45,552 nucleotides of DNA from Bacteroidales bacterium (GCA_017618935.1 JAFZTG010000171.1:1-45552), one strand, 5' to 3'; shown: positions 35,986-44,474, numbered from the stretch's first letter. The notes: generated from the letters alone by a model not told the origin. Made by a program: numbers and translations.

Positions 35986-36534
35986 TCAAAAGCGCATCTG
36001 TTTTACCGCTTCCCACAATATGATTCCGCACGTTACGGAAACATTGAAAGAATGTTTTGTTCCATATTGAGGTATTTCAAGGCACACATCGCTTTGGGCA
36101 ATCACCTCGTCGGCAACGCCGTTCACTTCGTTACCGAACACAAATGCATATTTTTTGTCTTTCTGAACACGAAAATCTTGAAGCATAGTGCTGTTTTCGG
36201 CTTGTTCCACCGAAACAATCTCGTAGCCTAAAGTTTTCAATTCTTGTAAGGCCTCGGTCGTTTCCTTGAAATATTTCCAAGGAACGGAAAGTTGTGCTCC
36301 GAGAGCCGTTTTCTGTAATTCTTTATTGGGCGGAACGCACGTTATGCCACACAGATATACGGCCTCAACCCGAAGCGAGTCGCCAGTACGAAACGCAGAC
36401 CCCACATTGCTCGCACTACGGATATTGTCAAGCACAATGACGATAGGATGTTTCTCGGATGCTTTATATTCTTCGGGAGAAATTCTTTGCAATTCCTCCG
36501 TCAGTAATTTTCTATAATTTCCGTTCGATGACAT
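35986..36534 (-). CDS. SpoU/TrmH-family RNA methyltransferase
   Basis: 182 residues. The SPOUT knot motifs are LDNIRSASNVGSAFRTGDSL (motif 1), FVFGNEVNGVADEVI (motif 2) and CLEIPQYGTKHSFNVSVTCGIILWEAV (motif 3). It methylates a ribose 2'-O in tRNA or rRNA; which one is not visible. It overlaps the small secreted protein upstream by 23 bp. Confidence 0.9.
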   Translation of the reverse strand: MSSNGNYRKLLTEELQRISPEEYKASEKHPIVIVLDNIRSASNVGSAFRTGDSLRVEAVYLCGITCVPPNKELQKTALGAQLSVPWKYFKETTEALQELKTLGYEIVSVEQAENSTMLQDFRVQKDKKYAFVFGNEVNGVADEVIAQSDVCLEIPQYGTKHSFNVSVTCGIILWEAVKQMRF

Positions 36535-36910
36535 AAGATTTCACGCGTATTTTATCTTGGTCGAAAATGTCAATAATGTATTTGCCGTCGAATGTTCCCT
36601 TTATATCTAGGAAAATCACATTGTCGTCGAAATCGCGAGTATATAATTTTGTATAACCACGACGGAACACCAAATACATTCCTTTAGGATTCGTGGCCGT
36701 CAAACGAATGGCATTCGATTCTGGAATAACTACACAGGTAAATTCGCAATTTAAACTATCGTCGGTAAAAGCCTCTTCAACGGCAATGGTACCAAGAGGA
36801 TTTCCTACCTCCAGTTCTTCAGGATTACGAACATTGTTGTTTGCCGTAATTTGTGCATGTGCCGCAACGACACACAGACACGATGCGATAAGAACAATAA
36901 TTTTTTTCAT
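36512..36910 (-). CDS. Small secreted protein, DUF3244-like
   Basis: 132 residues with a signal peptide (MKKIIVLIASCLCVVAAHAQ). The rest is a single beta-sandwich-like unit with strands such as AIRLTATNPKGMYLVFRRGYTKLYT and KYIIDIFDQDKIRVKSYVIERKL. The overall build is like DUF3244 proteins of gut Bacteroidota, but the match is by eye only. It lies downstream of dxs with three REP palindromes in between, and overlaps the methyltransferase start. Confidence 0.65.
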   Translation of the reverse strand: MKKIIVLIASCLCVVAAHAQITANNNVRNPEELEVGNPLGTIAVEEAFTDDSLNCEFTCVVIPESNAIRLTATNPKGMYLVFRRGYTKLYTRDFDDNVIFLDIKGTFDGKYIIDIFDQDKIRVKSYVIERKL

Positions 36911-36927
36911 AATTCTATTTTTTTGTT

Positions 36928-36955
36928 GTAGAGACGCGATTAATCGCGTCTTTAC
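36928..36955. repeat. REP-like palindrome, copy C
   Basis: 28 bp, arms GTAGAGACG and CGTCTTTAC (one change from the standard arm), inner CGATTAATCG. Between dxs and the small secreted protein gene. Confidence 0.82.
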
Positions 36956-36970
36956 AGGTTGTTCGTTTTT

Positions 36971-36998
36971 GTAGAGACGATGTGCACATCGTCTCTAC
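36971..36998. repeat. REP-like palindrome, copy D
   Basis: 28 bp, identical to copy A 8 kb away, including the inner ATGTGCACAT. Confidence 0.85.
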
Positions 36999-37017
36999 CT
37001 GATTATTCGTCAATTTT

Positions 37018-37046
37018 GTAGAGACGCCACATTGTGACGTCTCTAC
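37018..37046. repeat. REP-like palindrome, copy E, overlapping the dxs stop
   Basis: 29 bp with the same arms and inner CCACA-T-TGTGA. The dxs TAG stop (37043-37045 on the minus strand) is read from inside its right arm, so the repeat provides the end of the gene. Confidence 0.85.
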
Positions 37047-38926
37047 AGATTATTTCCAATACACGTTACAATTCCATCAAAATCGATGCCACACATTCTA
37101 TACAATTCCTGTTGTGTCCCGTGAGGAACAAAGGCATCGTCGATACCTAAACGTATCACCTTGCCAGAAAATTGTATTTCCTGCAACGTTTCAAGCACGG
37201 CAGAACCAAATCCGCCTGCAAGAATGCCGTCTTCAACAGTAATAATTGTCTTATATGATTTGGCAATGTTTTGCACCAATTCCGTGTCAATAGGTTTTAC
37301 CCAACGCATGTTGTACACGCCCGCCATTTTGCCTTTTTCGGTGTAAACCTTGTCGGCGGCTTTAAGGGCGGTATTACCTACGTGACCAATAGTCAACACA
37401 GCCACATTTTCGCCTTCGCGCAGACATTCGCCTTTGCCCACGGGGAGCAAGGTCATTTCTTGTCGCCATTTCAAAAATTCACCATTGCCACGAGGGTAGC
37501 GAATCACAAAGGGGCTTGGCGTGGAATAGGCCGTAAACATCATATTGCGAAGTTCTATCTCATTCAACGGAGCAGCGACAATCATATTGGGAATCGCACG
37601 CATATAGGGAATATCGAACATACCGTGGTGCGTCACGCCGTCGGCACCAACAAGCCCGGCACGGTCAAGACAGAAAATCACGTGAAGATTTTGGATAGCC
37701 ACATCGTGAATCACTTGGTCGTAGGCACGTTGCATAAATGACGAGTAAATGTTGCAAAACGGTATCATTCCTTCTTTTGCCATTCCCGCCGACATAGTGA
37801 CTGCGTGTTGTTCGGCAATGCCCACGTCGAACGCCCGTTCGGGCATGGCACGCATCAATATGTTCATTGAGCAACCTGTTGCCATAGCAGGCGTGACACC
37901 CATCACACGAGCGTCTTTTTGTGCCAATTCCAACAACGTTTCGCCAAACACTTCTTGATATTTAGGAGGAATGGTGTCCTTGTCGGGTAGCGGAATCATC
38001 TCGCCCGTAGTCTTGTCGAACTTGCGAGGAGCGTGCCATTCGGTCTGTTCCTCTTCGGCAGGCTTAAATCCTTTTCCCTTTTGCGTACGAATATGTAAGA
38101 TTTTTGGGCCCGGGATTTTTTGAATATCCTGTAACGTTCGTGTCAACTGAAAGACGTTGTGACCGTCGAGTGGTCCGAAATAACGGAATCCAAGAGATTC
38201 AAAAAGATTACTTTCCTTGAAGAACAAGGATTTCAAACCACGTCCCATTTTTTTGAACATTTCCCGCAAATCGGGTCCGAATTGGCTCAACTTGGCAGAG
38301 AAATTCCATGTCTTGTCACGAAATTTATTGTACGACGGTGATGTTATCACATCAATCAGATATTGGTGTAGTCCGCCTACATTGGCATCAATAGCCATAT
38401 CGTTGTCGTTGAGGATAACAAGAATGTTCGCCTTGCTTCCGCCAGCATAATCGAGTGCCTCGAACGCCTCGCCACCCGTCAATGCTCCGTCACCGATAAC
38501 CGCCACAATCTGACGATTTTCGCCCTTTGCTTTGGCGGCTAGAGCCATACCCACCGCGGCAGAGATAGAAATAGATGCGTGTCCTGCGATAAAACTGTCG
38601 TACTCGCTTTCCTGCGGATTCGGGAAACCCGAAAGGCCGCCAAATTTTCTATTTGTCGGGAAATCTTTTTTTCGCCCCGTAATAATCTTATGACCGTATG
38701 CCTGATGGCCCACGTCCCAGATTATCCTGTCTTCGGGCGTGTTGAACGCATAGTGGAGCGCTACGGTAAGTTCCACCGTACCCAAACTTGCACCAAAATG
38801 TCCAGGATTTCGGCTACTCTCATCAATAATGAAATCACGCAATTCCTTGCACACCTGTGGCAATTGCTCAATTTTCAATTGTCGCAAATCGGAGGGAACT
38901 TCAATATGGTCGAGTAAACTTTCCAC
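37043..38926 (-). CDS. dxs: 1-deoxy-D-xylulose-5-phosphate synthase
   Basis: 627 residues starting at GTG (38926), the only good start. It joins pyruvate and glyceraldehyde-3-phosphate in the first step of the MEP isoprenoid pathway, with thiamine diphosphate. Signatures: DVGHQAYGHKIITGRKKDF, AVIGDGALTGGEAFEALDYAG through NDNDMAI (ThDP/Mg site), FDVGIAEQHAVTMSAGMA and DRAGLVGADGVTHHG. The last codons end in the REP copy E. It is upstream of the small secreted gene, in the same direction. Confidence 0.97.
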   Translation of the reverse strand: MESLLDHIEVPSDLRQLKIEQLPQVCKELRDFIIDESSRNPGHFGASLGTVELTVALHYAFNTPEDRIIWDVGHQAYGHKIITGRKKDFPTNRKFGGLSGFPNPQESEYDSFIAGHASISISAAVGMALAAKAKGENRQIVAVIGDGALTGGEAFEALDYAGGSKANILVILNDNDMAIDANVGGLHQYLIDVITSPSYNKFRDKTWNFSAKLSQFGPDLREMFKKMGRGLKSLFFKESNLFESLGFRYFGPLDGHNVFQLTRTLQDIQKIPGPKILHIRTQKGKGFKPAEEEQTEWHAPRKFDKTTGEMIPLPDKDTIPPKYQEVFGETLLELAQKDARVMGVTPAMATGCSMNILMRAMPERAFDVGIAEQHAVTMSAGMAKEGMIPFCNIYSSFMQRAYDQVIHDVAIQNLHVIFCLDRAGLVGADGVTHHGMFDIPYMRAIPNMIVAAPLNEIELRNMMFTAYSTPSPFVIRYPRGNGEFLKWRQEMTLLPVGKGECLREGENVAVLTIGHVGNTALKAADKVYTEKGKMAGVYNMRWVKPIDTELVQNIAKSYKTIITVEDGILAGGFGSAVLETLQEIQFSGKVIRLGIDDAFVPHGTQQELYRMCGIDFDGIVTCIGNNL

Positions 38927-38941
38927 TGCTTAAATACGTGA

Positions 38942-38949
38942 CAAAAATA
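38942..38949 (-). promoter_or_regulatory. dxs promoter -7 element
   Basis: TATTTTTG on the minus strand, 15 bp before the GTG start; implies a very short leader. Confidence 0.45.
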
Positions 38950-39044
38950 GCAAATTTTATAGTATAGTATTGTGATATTTTCGTATTGTTGATTATTTTG
39001 TTATAAATTCTTATCGTTACAAATTCCACATCTCCAGAAATATG

Positions 39045-39052
39045 TAGATTTG
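39045..39052 (+). promoter_or_regulatory. OmpA-family gene -7 element
   Basis: TAGATTTG, 15 bp before the ATG at 39068, fits TAnnTTTG. Transcription would begin less than ten bases before the start codon. Confidence 0.45.
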
Positions 39053-39067
39053 ACAAAAATTATTACG

Positions 39068-40066
39068 ATGAAGAAGATAGCTTTTTTCACACTATGTGTG
39101 GTACTTTTGGTCTCTTGCGTTTCTAAGAAACAATATAATGATATGCTTACGAGAAACCAGTATGACAAGGATTCGTTGCAATGGGAAATCAATAATTGCA
39201 GAAAGCATTTGGAGAAATCAACTGCTTTGGAAGAAAAACTTGAAAAAAATGTGGTTTCGCTTCGTGCCGATTCCCTTTCGAAAAAACGGCAGATTGAGAA
39301 TCTTACTTCGCAAAATGCAGAACTTAAGCAACTTAATGCTAATTTGACAAACAAACAGTCGGCAATGATAAAACAGCAAGCAGCCGAAAGCAAAAAAACG
39401 TTGGAGGAATTGCAGGCAGCACGCGAGAAACTGCAAAATCGTGAAGATGAGTTAGATTCGATACAACTGAGTTTGGAACAAGAACGCAAAAATCTTGATA
39501 AAATCCGTGCGGAACTGGGTATAAAAGACAATGAAATTTTGGCAAAAAACAAGCAAATTGCCGAAATGGAGGAAATACTCCGCAAAAAAGATTCTACTAC
39601 ATTGGCGTTGCGAAACAAAATAGAAAAAGCATTGAAGGGATTTGAAGGACAAGGGTTGAATATTGCGCAACGTGATGGAAAAATCTATTTAGTTCTTGAT
39701 GAATCGCTTCTTTTCAGCGTGGGTAAAAGTGATGTTGCTCCAAAAGGACAAGAGGTTTTGAAAAATCTTGCGATCGTATTGGAACAAAATCAAGACATCA
39801 ATATTGAAATAGAGGGACATACTGACAACACGGGTGGTGCGAAAATCAACTGGGAATTGAGTACCAAGCGTGCGTTGGCGATATCTCAAATCTTGCTTGA
39901 CAATTCTAAAATAGACGGGAAACGCATTACCGTTTCTGGTCGTGGACAATATTGTCCTGTTGATGAATCAAATACACCTGAAGCCCGTGCAAAAAATCGT
40001 CGTTCAGAGATTATTTTGACGCCCGATTTACAAGAGTTGTATGATATTTTAAATACAAAGGAATAG
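39068..40066 (+). CDS. OmpA-family lipoprotein with coiled coil
   Basis: 332 residues from ATG 39068. The lipoprotein signal is MKKIAFFTLCVVLLVSC (C17). A long coiled coil (about 30-190) leads to a C-terminal OmpA domain with IEIEGHTDNTGGAKINWELSTKRALAISQ and the NRRSEIIL end that contacts peptidoglycan. It probably links outer membrane and cell wall. Divergent from dxs. Confidence 0.9.
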   Translation: MKKIAFFTLCVVLLVSCVSKKQYNDMLTRNQYDKDSLQWEINNCRKHLEKSTALEEKLEKNVVSLRADSLSKKRQIENLTSQNAELKQLNANLTNKQSAMIKQQAAESKKTLEELQAAREKLQNREDELDSIQLSLEQERKNLDKIRAELGIKDNEILAKNKQIAEMEEILRKKDSTTLALRNKIEKALKGFEGQGLNIAQRDGKIYLVLDESLLFSVGKSDVAPKGQEVLKNLAIVLEQNQDINIEIEGHTDNTGGAKINWELSTKRALAISQILLDNSKIDGKRITVSGRGQYCPVDESNTPEARAKNRRSEIILTPDLQELYDILNTKE

Positions 40067-40113
40067 TTAGGGTAGGGGCTTTCTCAAATAATTACCGATT
40101 GCCCTTAGTTTTG

Positions 40114-40329
40114 TCAATTGCATTGATAAAATTCCGGAATGCCACTTGCCGCCTTGCCAATGCAGTAGCACATCAGCATATTGAACTTCATTCCTGTGCG
40201 ACGGCTTATTTTCACAAGACGAGACACGTCGAGCGTCTTGAAAAACGTAACCATGGGATTCGGTGCCTTCATCCACATTTCAAAAGCATAGGCACGAGAG
40301 GTTTCTTCTGGATTGATTTCAACTTTCAT
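40114..40329 (-). pseudogene. Truncated chloramphenicol-acetyltransferase-like gene
   Basis: 71 residues that match only the N-terminal third of CatA-like acetyltransferases of Bacteroidota (TSRAYAFEMWMKAPNPMVTF, MKFNMLMCYCIGKAAS, PEFYQ), which are about 210 residues. The frame ends with CN and a stop where the real protein goes on, and no continuation is found in the other frames in the next 50 bases. It lacks the catalytic histidine (in the C-terminal part), so it is inactive. It follows the GNAT gene on the same strand. Confidence 0.7.
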
Positions 40330-40403
40330 ATTTCATTCATTAAAAATGACGCAAATGTTTGCAATATCGCCCAACACATTTTCAATATCCCATCTAAATG
40401 TTT

Positions 40404-40925
40404 CTATTGTCCTTTCTCCAACCTCATCACTCGTACAGGGCGATCTGCTCCTACTTCAAGGTTTGGACAAAGCACTTCCTTGCCAGTATCCACAAAACCA
40501 CATTTTTCCATCACGCGGCCAGAGGCTGGGTTTTCGGGGAAATAATCGCCCCAAAGGATGGAGAAGCCTTTTTTGTTGAAACAATAGTCTATCACCAATT
40601 TCAGCGCCTCGGTACAAATCCCCTCACCCCAATACGGACGGGCAATCCAATAGCCTACTTCACATTGGTCTTCGGGAATTTTCAGATTGGAATTCGTGGC
40701 GGGAAGATAGCCCACACACCCTATTGCTTCCGAGGTTTCTTTCAATTCCACCGCCCACATTGTTTCGGTGTTGAACACCGTTCGGATAATGTGCAGACTT
40801 TCGTCCACCGACGTATGGGGAGGCCATCCCGCACGAGGTCCCAATTCTGGATCGCTGGCATATTTGTAAAGTGCTTCGGCATCGCTCTCACGCCACTTTC
40901 GTAATATGATTCTGTCGGTTTCCAT
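40404..40925 (-). CDS. GNAT-family N-acetyltransferase (RimJ/RimL type)
   Basis: 173 residues. LILRKWRESDAEALYKYASDPEL-like start (IILRKWRESDAEALYKYASD), the acetyl-CoA loop region EVGYWIARPYWGEGICTEALKLVIDYCF, and NPASGRVMEKCGFVDTG are typical. It acetylates an amine of unknown identity. It lies 27 bp after the glutathione peroxidase gene, on the same strand. Confidence 0.87.
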   Translation of the reverse strand: METDRIILRKWRESDAEALYKYASDPELGPRAGWPPHTSVDESLHIIRTVFNTETMWAVELKETSEAIGCVGYLPATNSNLKIPEDQCEVGYWIARPYWGEGICTEALKLVIDYCFNKKGFSILWGDYFPENPASGRVMEKCGFVDTGKEVLCPNLEVGADRPVRVMRLEKGQ

Positions 40926-40952
40926 TGTGTATATATCTCCGATAGGTACAAC

Positions 40953-41492
40953 TTACAGCATTGCCTCTATATCCTTCTCAATATCTTCGGGCTTGATAAC
41001 GGGGGCATAGCGCTTGATAATGGAGCCGTCGGGAGAGATGAGGAATTTTGTGAAATTCCATCGAACATCGCCATCCTTGCGACCTTCGGCAAGTTTTTCC
41101 ACCATTTTCATCGTCGCCTTGTCTTTCAGTCCGTGAACTTCTTCGTTGGGAACTTGAGTCGTGAGATACGTGAAAACAGGGCTGGCGTTGGTGCCGAACA
41201 CGTCAACCTTCTTCATCAGCGGAAACGTCACGCCGAAGTTAAGTTTGCAGAATTGTTCTATTTCCGCATCGTTGCCCGGTTCCTGATGCTTGAATTGGTC
41301 ACATGGAAAGCCGAGAATCATAAAACCGCGGTCCTTGTATTTTTCGTACAGTGCCTGTAGTCCGTCGTACTGCGGCGTAAATCCGCATTTGCTCGCCGTA
41401 TTCACTATCATAAGCACAGAACCCTTGTATTGTGCCAAATCTACTTCTTCGCCCTTGTTGTTCAAGACTTTGAAATCAAATATTGTTTCCAT
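40953..41492 (-). CDS. Glutathione peroxidase-family thiol peroxidase
   Basis: 179 residues. The peroxidatic cysteine is C36 in NTASKCGFTPQY, with GFPCDQFKHQEPG and the WNFTKFLI motif (Trp/Asn) completing the active site. It is the cysteine, not the selenocysteine, form, and probably uses thioredoxin to reduce peroxides. It starts 2 bp after the small ORF upstream and is followed by GNAT. Confidence 0.93.
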   Translation of the reverse strand: METIFDFKVLNNKGEEVDLAQYKGSVLMIVNTASKCGFTPQYDGLQALYEKYKDRGFMILGFPCDQFKHQEPGNDAEIEQFCKLNFGVTFPLMKKVDVFGTNASPVFTYLTTQVPNEEVHGLKDKATMKMVEKLAEGRKDGDVRWNFTKFLISPDGSIIKRYAPVIKPEDIEKDIEAML

Positions 41493-41494
41493 AA

Positions 41495-41716
41495 TTATTT
41501 ATTTTTTGATGTAAAAATATGGATTTTTTTAGAAAGATCCTTAATAATTCGGAATAGAGGGTAATTCTTTCCGAAATCGTTTATCGCCAACTGACTCCAC
41601 AACTCGATATTTTTTCGAGTTGCGGCAAGGTTAAGGAGAAAAGATTTTGACTTGTCAAGCAATAAGTCTGAACATTTTTCAATCCCCAATAGGGTTTCTT
41701 CATTTTTGGTTGTCAT
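41495..41716 (-). CDS. Small hypothetical protein
   Basis: 73 residues, lysine- and leucine-rich, predicted helical (IEKCSDLLLDKSKSFLLNLA), with no family I know. It ends 2 bp before the glutathione peroxidase start, so it may be coupled to it. A 95-bp piece of its coding sequence is repeated at 44380-44474, where the frame is not a full gene. Three of the four base differences between the copies change the amino acid, so real coding is uncertain. Confidence 0.4.
   Translation of the reverse strand: MTTKNEETLLGIEKCSDLLLDKSKSFLLNLAATRKNIELWSQLAINDFGKNYPLFRIIKDLSKKIHIFTSKNK
41597..41691. repeat. 95-bp duplicated element, copy 1
   Basis: Matches 44380-44474 at 91 of 95 positions with no gap. 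The plus strand begins with a hairpin CAACTCGA...TCGAGTTG. It ends 52 bp before the ATG at 41744. Confidence 0.8.
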
Positions 41717-41743
41717 ATAATTGAATTTGTTAATAGTGGGAAA

Positions 41744-43444
41744 ATGAAAAAAATCTTGTGTGTTATTCTTGGTTTGTTATGTATTCTTACCAGTTGTAAG
41801 AAAGACTCCATAAACATAGTTGAGAAAAGCGAAACAAACATTGTTGAGGACGGTAGTGACGATGTTTCGAGCGAAACATTTGTAAAATCCATTTCCGTGG
41901 TATTTTCGAACAGCGAAAATGCCGTGGTAACAGGCACGGATTCCACGTTTTTGGTGACGATTGACGGAAATCAGGTTACTATCGTCTATTCTGGTGACGA
42001 ACAGGTGCAATACAATCTTTCGGGAACGACGGGCAATGGTTTTTTCAAACTATACAGTGCCAAGAAACAGGCGTTGGCGCTCAGTGACCTTTCGCTTGCC
42101 AACAGCAACGGCGCAGCTATCAACGTGCAAGGGGCAATGGATTCACCGAACAGCGGAAAACGGACGTTTATTGTGCTAAATGGGACAAATTCTGTGGCTG
42201 ACGGTGCTTCGTACACACAAACGCCGTCGGGCGAAGATGAGAAAGGCGCGATTTTCGGCGAAGGCAAGCTGGTTTTTAGCGGCAACGGCAGTCTTACCGT
42301 TACGGCAACGGGAAAATCGGGAATCGTGTCCGACGACTATGTGCGGTTTATGGCAAGTCCTTCTATCTCGGTCACTTCGTCGGCTGGTCACGGTGTTCGT
42401 GCGAAAGATTCTGTGATTGTGAGCGACGGCACACTCAACATAACGGTTTCCGCCAATATGAAAAAAGGGATTTCGTCCGACGGCGTTGTCCGTATTGACG
42501 GAGGAACCACAACGATAGCGGTGTCGGGAAATGCCGCCTATGACAGCGATTCGAAGTCGTACAGTGGTTCGGCATGCATAAAAGCCGATGGCAGATTTGA
42601 GATAAACGGCGGTTCGTTGGCAATTACAAACTCTGGCACTGGCGGGAAAGGCATTTCGGGCAACGCCGAAGGTTTTTTCAAGGGTGGAACGGTTACGGTC
42701 GCGACAACGGGGACGAATTATACCTCGGGAAGCGTGTCGGCAAAGGGAATCAAGTTCGACGGAAATCTTGTCTTTTCGGGTGCGTTGGTTTCGGTGAGCT
42801 GCAAATCCGACGAAGGAATTGAGTCTAAAGGCACTATCACGGTTTCCGACGGTGTTGTGTATAGTTATTCCGCTGCTGACGACGCAATAAATTCCGCCTC
42901 TGATTTCACGATTTCGGGCGGATATGTATGTGGCTACGCAGTGAAAAACGACGGTCTTGACGCAAACGGCGATTTCTACATTTCGGGAGGAACGGTCTAT
43001 GCAATTGGTGCAAGTTCGCCCGAGGTCGCCATTGACGCAAACACCGAGGAGCAACACAAACTCTATGTGCAGGGTGGCACAATTATAGCCATTGGCGGAT
43101 TGGAACGTGGCTCGTCGCTCACGCAAAACTGCTATCAGTCTTCGTCGTGGGCACAAAACACGTGGTACAATCTGTCAATCGGCACGAAAAACATTGCTTT
43201 CAAAACACCTCAAAGTGGTGGCTCGGGACTTGTGGTTTCAGGAAATTCCACGCCGGAACTGACTTCGGGAGTGACAGTTTCGGGCGGAACAACATATTTT
43301 GAAGGCATACTCATAGTTGACGGCTCTGTAAACGGCGGAGAATCGGTTTCTCTTTCTTCGTACACGAGCGAAAGCGGTGGCGGCCCGGGCGGAAATCAGG
43401 GTGGCGGACCAGGTGGAAACACACCACCTAACGGAAGATTTTAA
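41744..43444 (+). CDS. Carbohydrate-binding (DUF4353-like) surface lipoprotein
   Basis: 566 residues. The lipoprotein signal is MKKILCVILGLLCILTSC (C18). The rest is a long parallel-beta-helix-like series rich in Gly, Ser, Thr and Asn, with repeats such as ISVTSSAGHGVRAKDSVIVSDGTLNITVSANMKKGISSDGV and YISGGTVYAIGASSP. It ends in a Gly-rich tail GGPGGNQGGGPGGN. This fits carbohydrate-binding-domain (DUF4353) proteins often found with DUF2490 and CotH/VTC genes. It is followed by DUF2490 in the same direction. Confidence 0.82.
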   Translation: MKKILCVILGLLCILTSCKKDSINIVEKSETNIVEDGSDDVSSETFVKSISVVFSNSENAVVTGTDSTFLVTIDGNQVTIVYSGDEQVQYNLSGTTGNGFFKLYSAKKQALALSDLSLANSNGAAINVQGAMDSPNSGKRTFIVLNGTNSVADGASYTQTPSGEDEKGAIFGEGKLVFSGNGSLTVTATGKSGIVSDDYVRFMASPSISVTSSAGHGVRAKDSVIVSDGTLNITVSANMKKGISSDGVVRIDGGTTTIAVSGNAAYDSDSKSYSGSACIKADGRFEINGGSLAITNSGTGGKGISGNAEGFFKGGTVTVATTGTNYTSGSVSAKGIKFDGNLVFSGALVSVSCKSDEGIESKGTITVSDGVVYSYSAADDAINSASDFTISGGYVCGYAVKNDGLDANGDFYISGGTVYAIGASSPEVAIDANTEEQHKLYVQGGTIIAIGGLERGSSLTQNCYQSSSWAQNTWYNLSIGTKNIAFKTPQSGGSGLVVSGNSTPELTSGVTVSGGTTYFEGILIVDGSVNGGESVSLSSYTSESGGGPGGNQGGGPGGNTPPNGRF

Positions 43445-43456
43445 ATAATTAAGAGT

Positions 43457-43472
43457 TAAAAATTAAGAATTA
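43457..43472. repeat. AT-rich inverted repeat, left copy
   Basis: TAAAAATTAAGAATTA; its reverse complement is at 44473-44488. The two flank the DUF2490 gene. Confidence 0.6.
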
Positions 43473-43525
43473 AAGTTGAAAAACCATAATGGAAAGGTTT
43501 TAACCAAGTATTGTAAAAAACAAAA

Positions 43526-44350
43526 ATGAAGAAAAGTATTGCTTACATATTGCTGTTATTTTTTGTGCCATTTACCGTTTCGGCACAAACCGACGTTGAC
43601 TTGGAAAGCGAGTTGTGCGGACGGATTTCCGTCGGTGTTGACAAAAAAATCACCAAAGGTTTTCACGTAACGATTGACGAGGAACTTCGTCAAAACAACA
43701 ATCTTGCTAATTTTGACCGACTGCAAACAAACATTGGAGCGAAGTACAAGGTTCATCCTAATGTAAAAATCGGTCTCGGATATTCGCTTATCAACCCCTA
43801 CAGCACAACCGACAAGGCGTTTGGCAAAGCCCGTCACCGCATTACATTCGATGTGGCGGGAAATTTAGTTTTCGGACAATTGCAGTTTTCGTTGAAGGAA
43901 CGTCTGCAAATGACGCATCGAACGGGCGATTTGAACACGTATCAGAATCCGAGAAACGCCCTTGCATTGAAAAGCCGTCTAACGGTGAAATACAAGTATT
44001 CCGAGCGACTCTCACCGTTTGCATACCTTGAAATACGCAACACGCTGAATGCTCCCGTGATTTCGGCAAATTTCGACGGCACAAACTATCTCACCGACAC
44101 TGACAGTAAAACTGGCGAGCCGGGCTGGTTTTTAGACGGATTCTGTGGCAGTTACGTTAACCGCATTCGTGGAGCGTTCGGTGCAGATTATTCCTTTGAC
44201 CGACATAATTCACTGAATGTCTGCCTATTACTTGACCGCATCAGCAACAAAGTTGTTGATGCAAACAACGAAGGTACAAAACTGAAATCCTATACAAGAG
44301 AAACAGGAATTCTCGCCCACATTGCCGTGGCGTATGTGTATGCGTTTTAG
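43526..44350 (+). CDS. DUF2490 outer membrane-type protein
   Basis: 274 residues with a signal peptide (MKKSIAYILLLFFVPFTVSAQ). The mature part is a series of amphipathic strands ending in YVYAF, consistent with a small outer membrane beta-barrel. It matches the DUF2490 family by eye (FHVTIDEELRQNNNLANFDRLQTNIGAKYKVHPNVKIGLGYSL). Function unknown; commonly with a carbohydrate-binding lipoprotein as here, 81 bp upstream. Confidence 0.85.
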   Translation: MKKSIAYILLLFFVPFTVSAQTDVDLESELCGRISVGVDKKITKGFHVTIDEELRQNNNLANFDRLQTNIGAKYKVHPNVKIGLGYSLINPYSTTDKAFGKARHRITFDVAGNLVFGQLQFSLKERLQMTHRTGDLNTYQNPRNALALKSRLTVKYKYSERLSPFAYLEIRNTLNAPVISANFDGTNYLTDTDSKTGEPGWFLDGFCGSYVNRIRGAFGADYSFDRHNSLNVCLLLDRISNKVVDANNEGTKLKSYTRETGILAHIAVAYVYAF

Positions 44351-44379
44351 GAAAATTGTCATAAAGATGTATTCCCCGT

Positions 44380-44474
44380 CCACAATTCGATATTTTCTTG
44401 AGTTGCGGCAAGGTTAAGGAGAAAAGATTTTGACTTGTCAAGCAATAACTCTGAACATTTTTCAATCCCCAATA
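44380..44474. repeat. 95-bp duplicated element, copy 2
   Basis: Second copy of 41597-41691. The hairpin stem now reads CAATTCGA and TTGAGTTG, which still pairs throughout as plus-strand RNA with two G-U pairs. It ends 51 bp before the ATG at 44526. Confidence 0.8.

Noticed and set aside
36928..37046. CRISPR-like array of three repeats before dxs
   Set aside because: The repeats are palindromes of variable inner sequence with short gaps of 15-19 bp, not spacers, and there are no cas genes.
40067..40276. 69-codon minus-strand frame over the CAT-like fragment
   Set aside because: It is out of frame with the recognisable CAT-like sequence (40114-40329).
42176..43156. 326-codon open frame antisense to the carbohydrate-binding lipoprotein
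   Set aside because: It is rich in Arg, Cys and His, as expected of an antisense of a Gly/Ser/Thr repeat protein; no start context.
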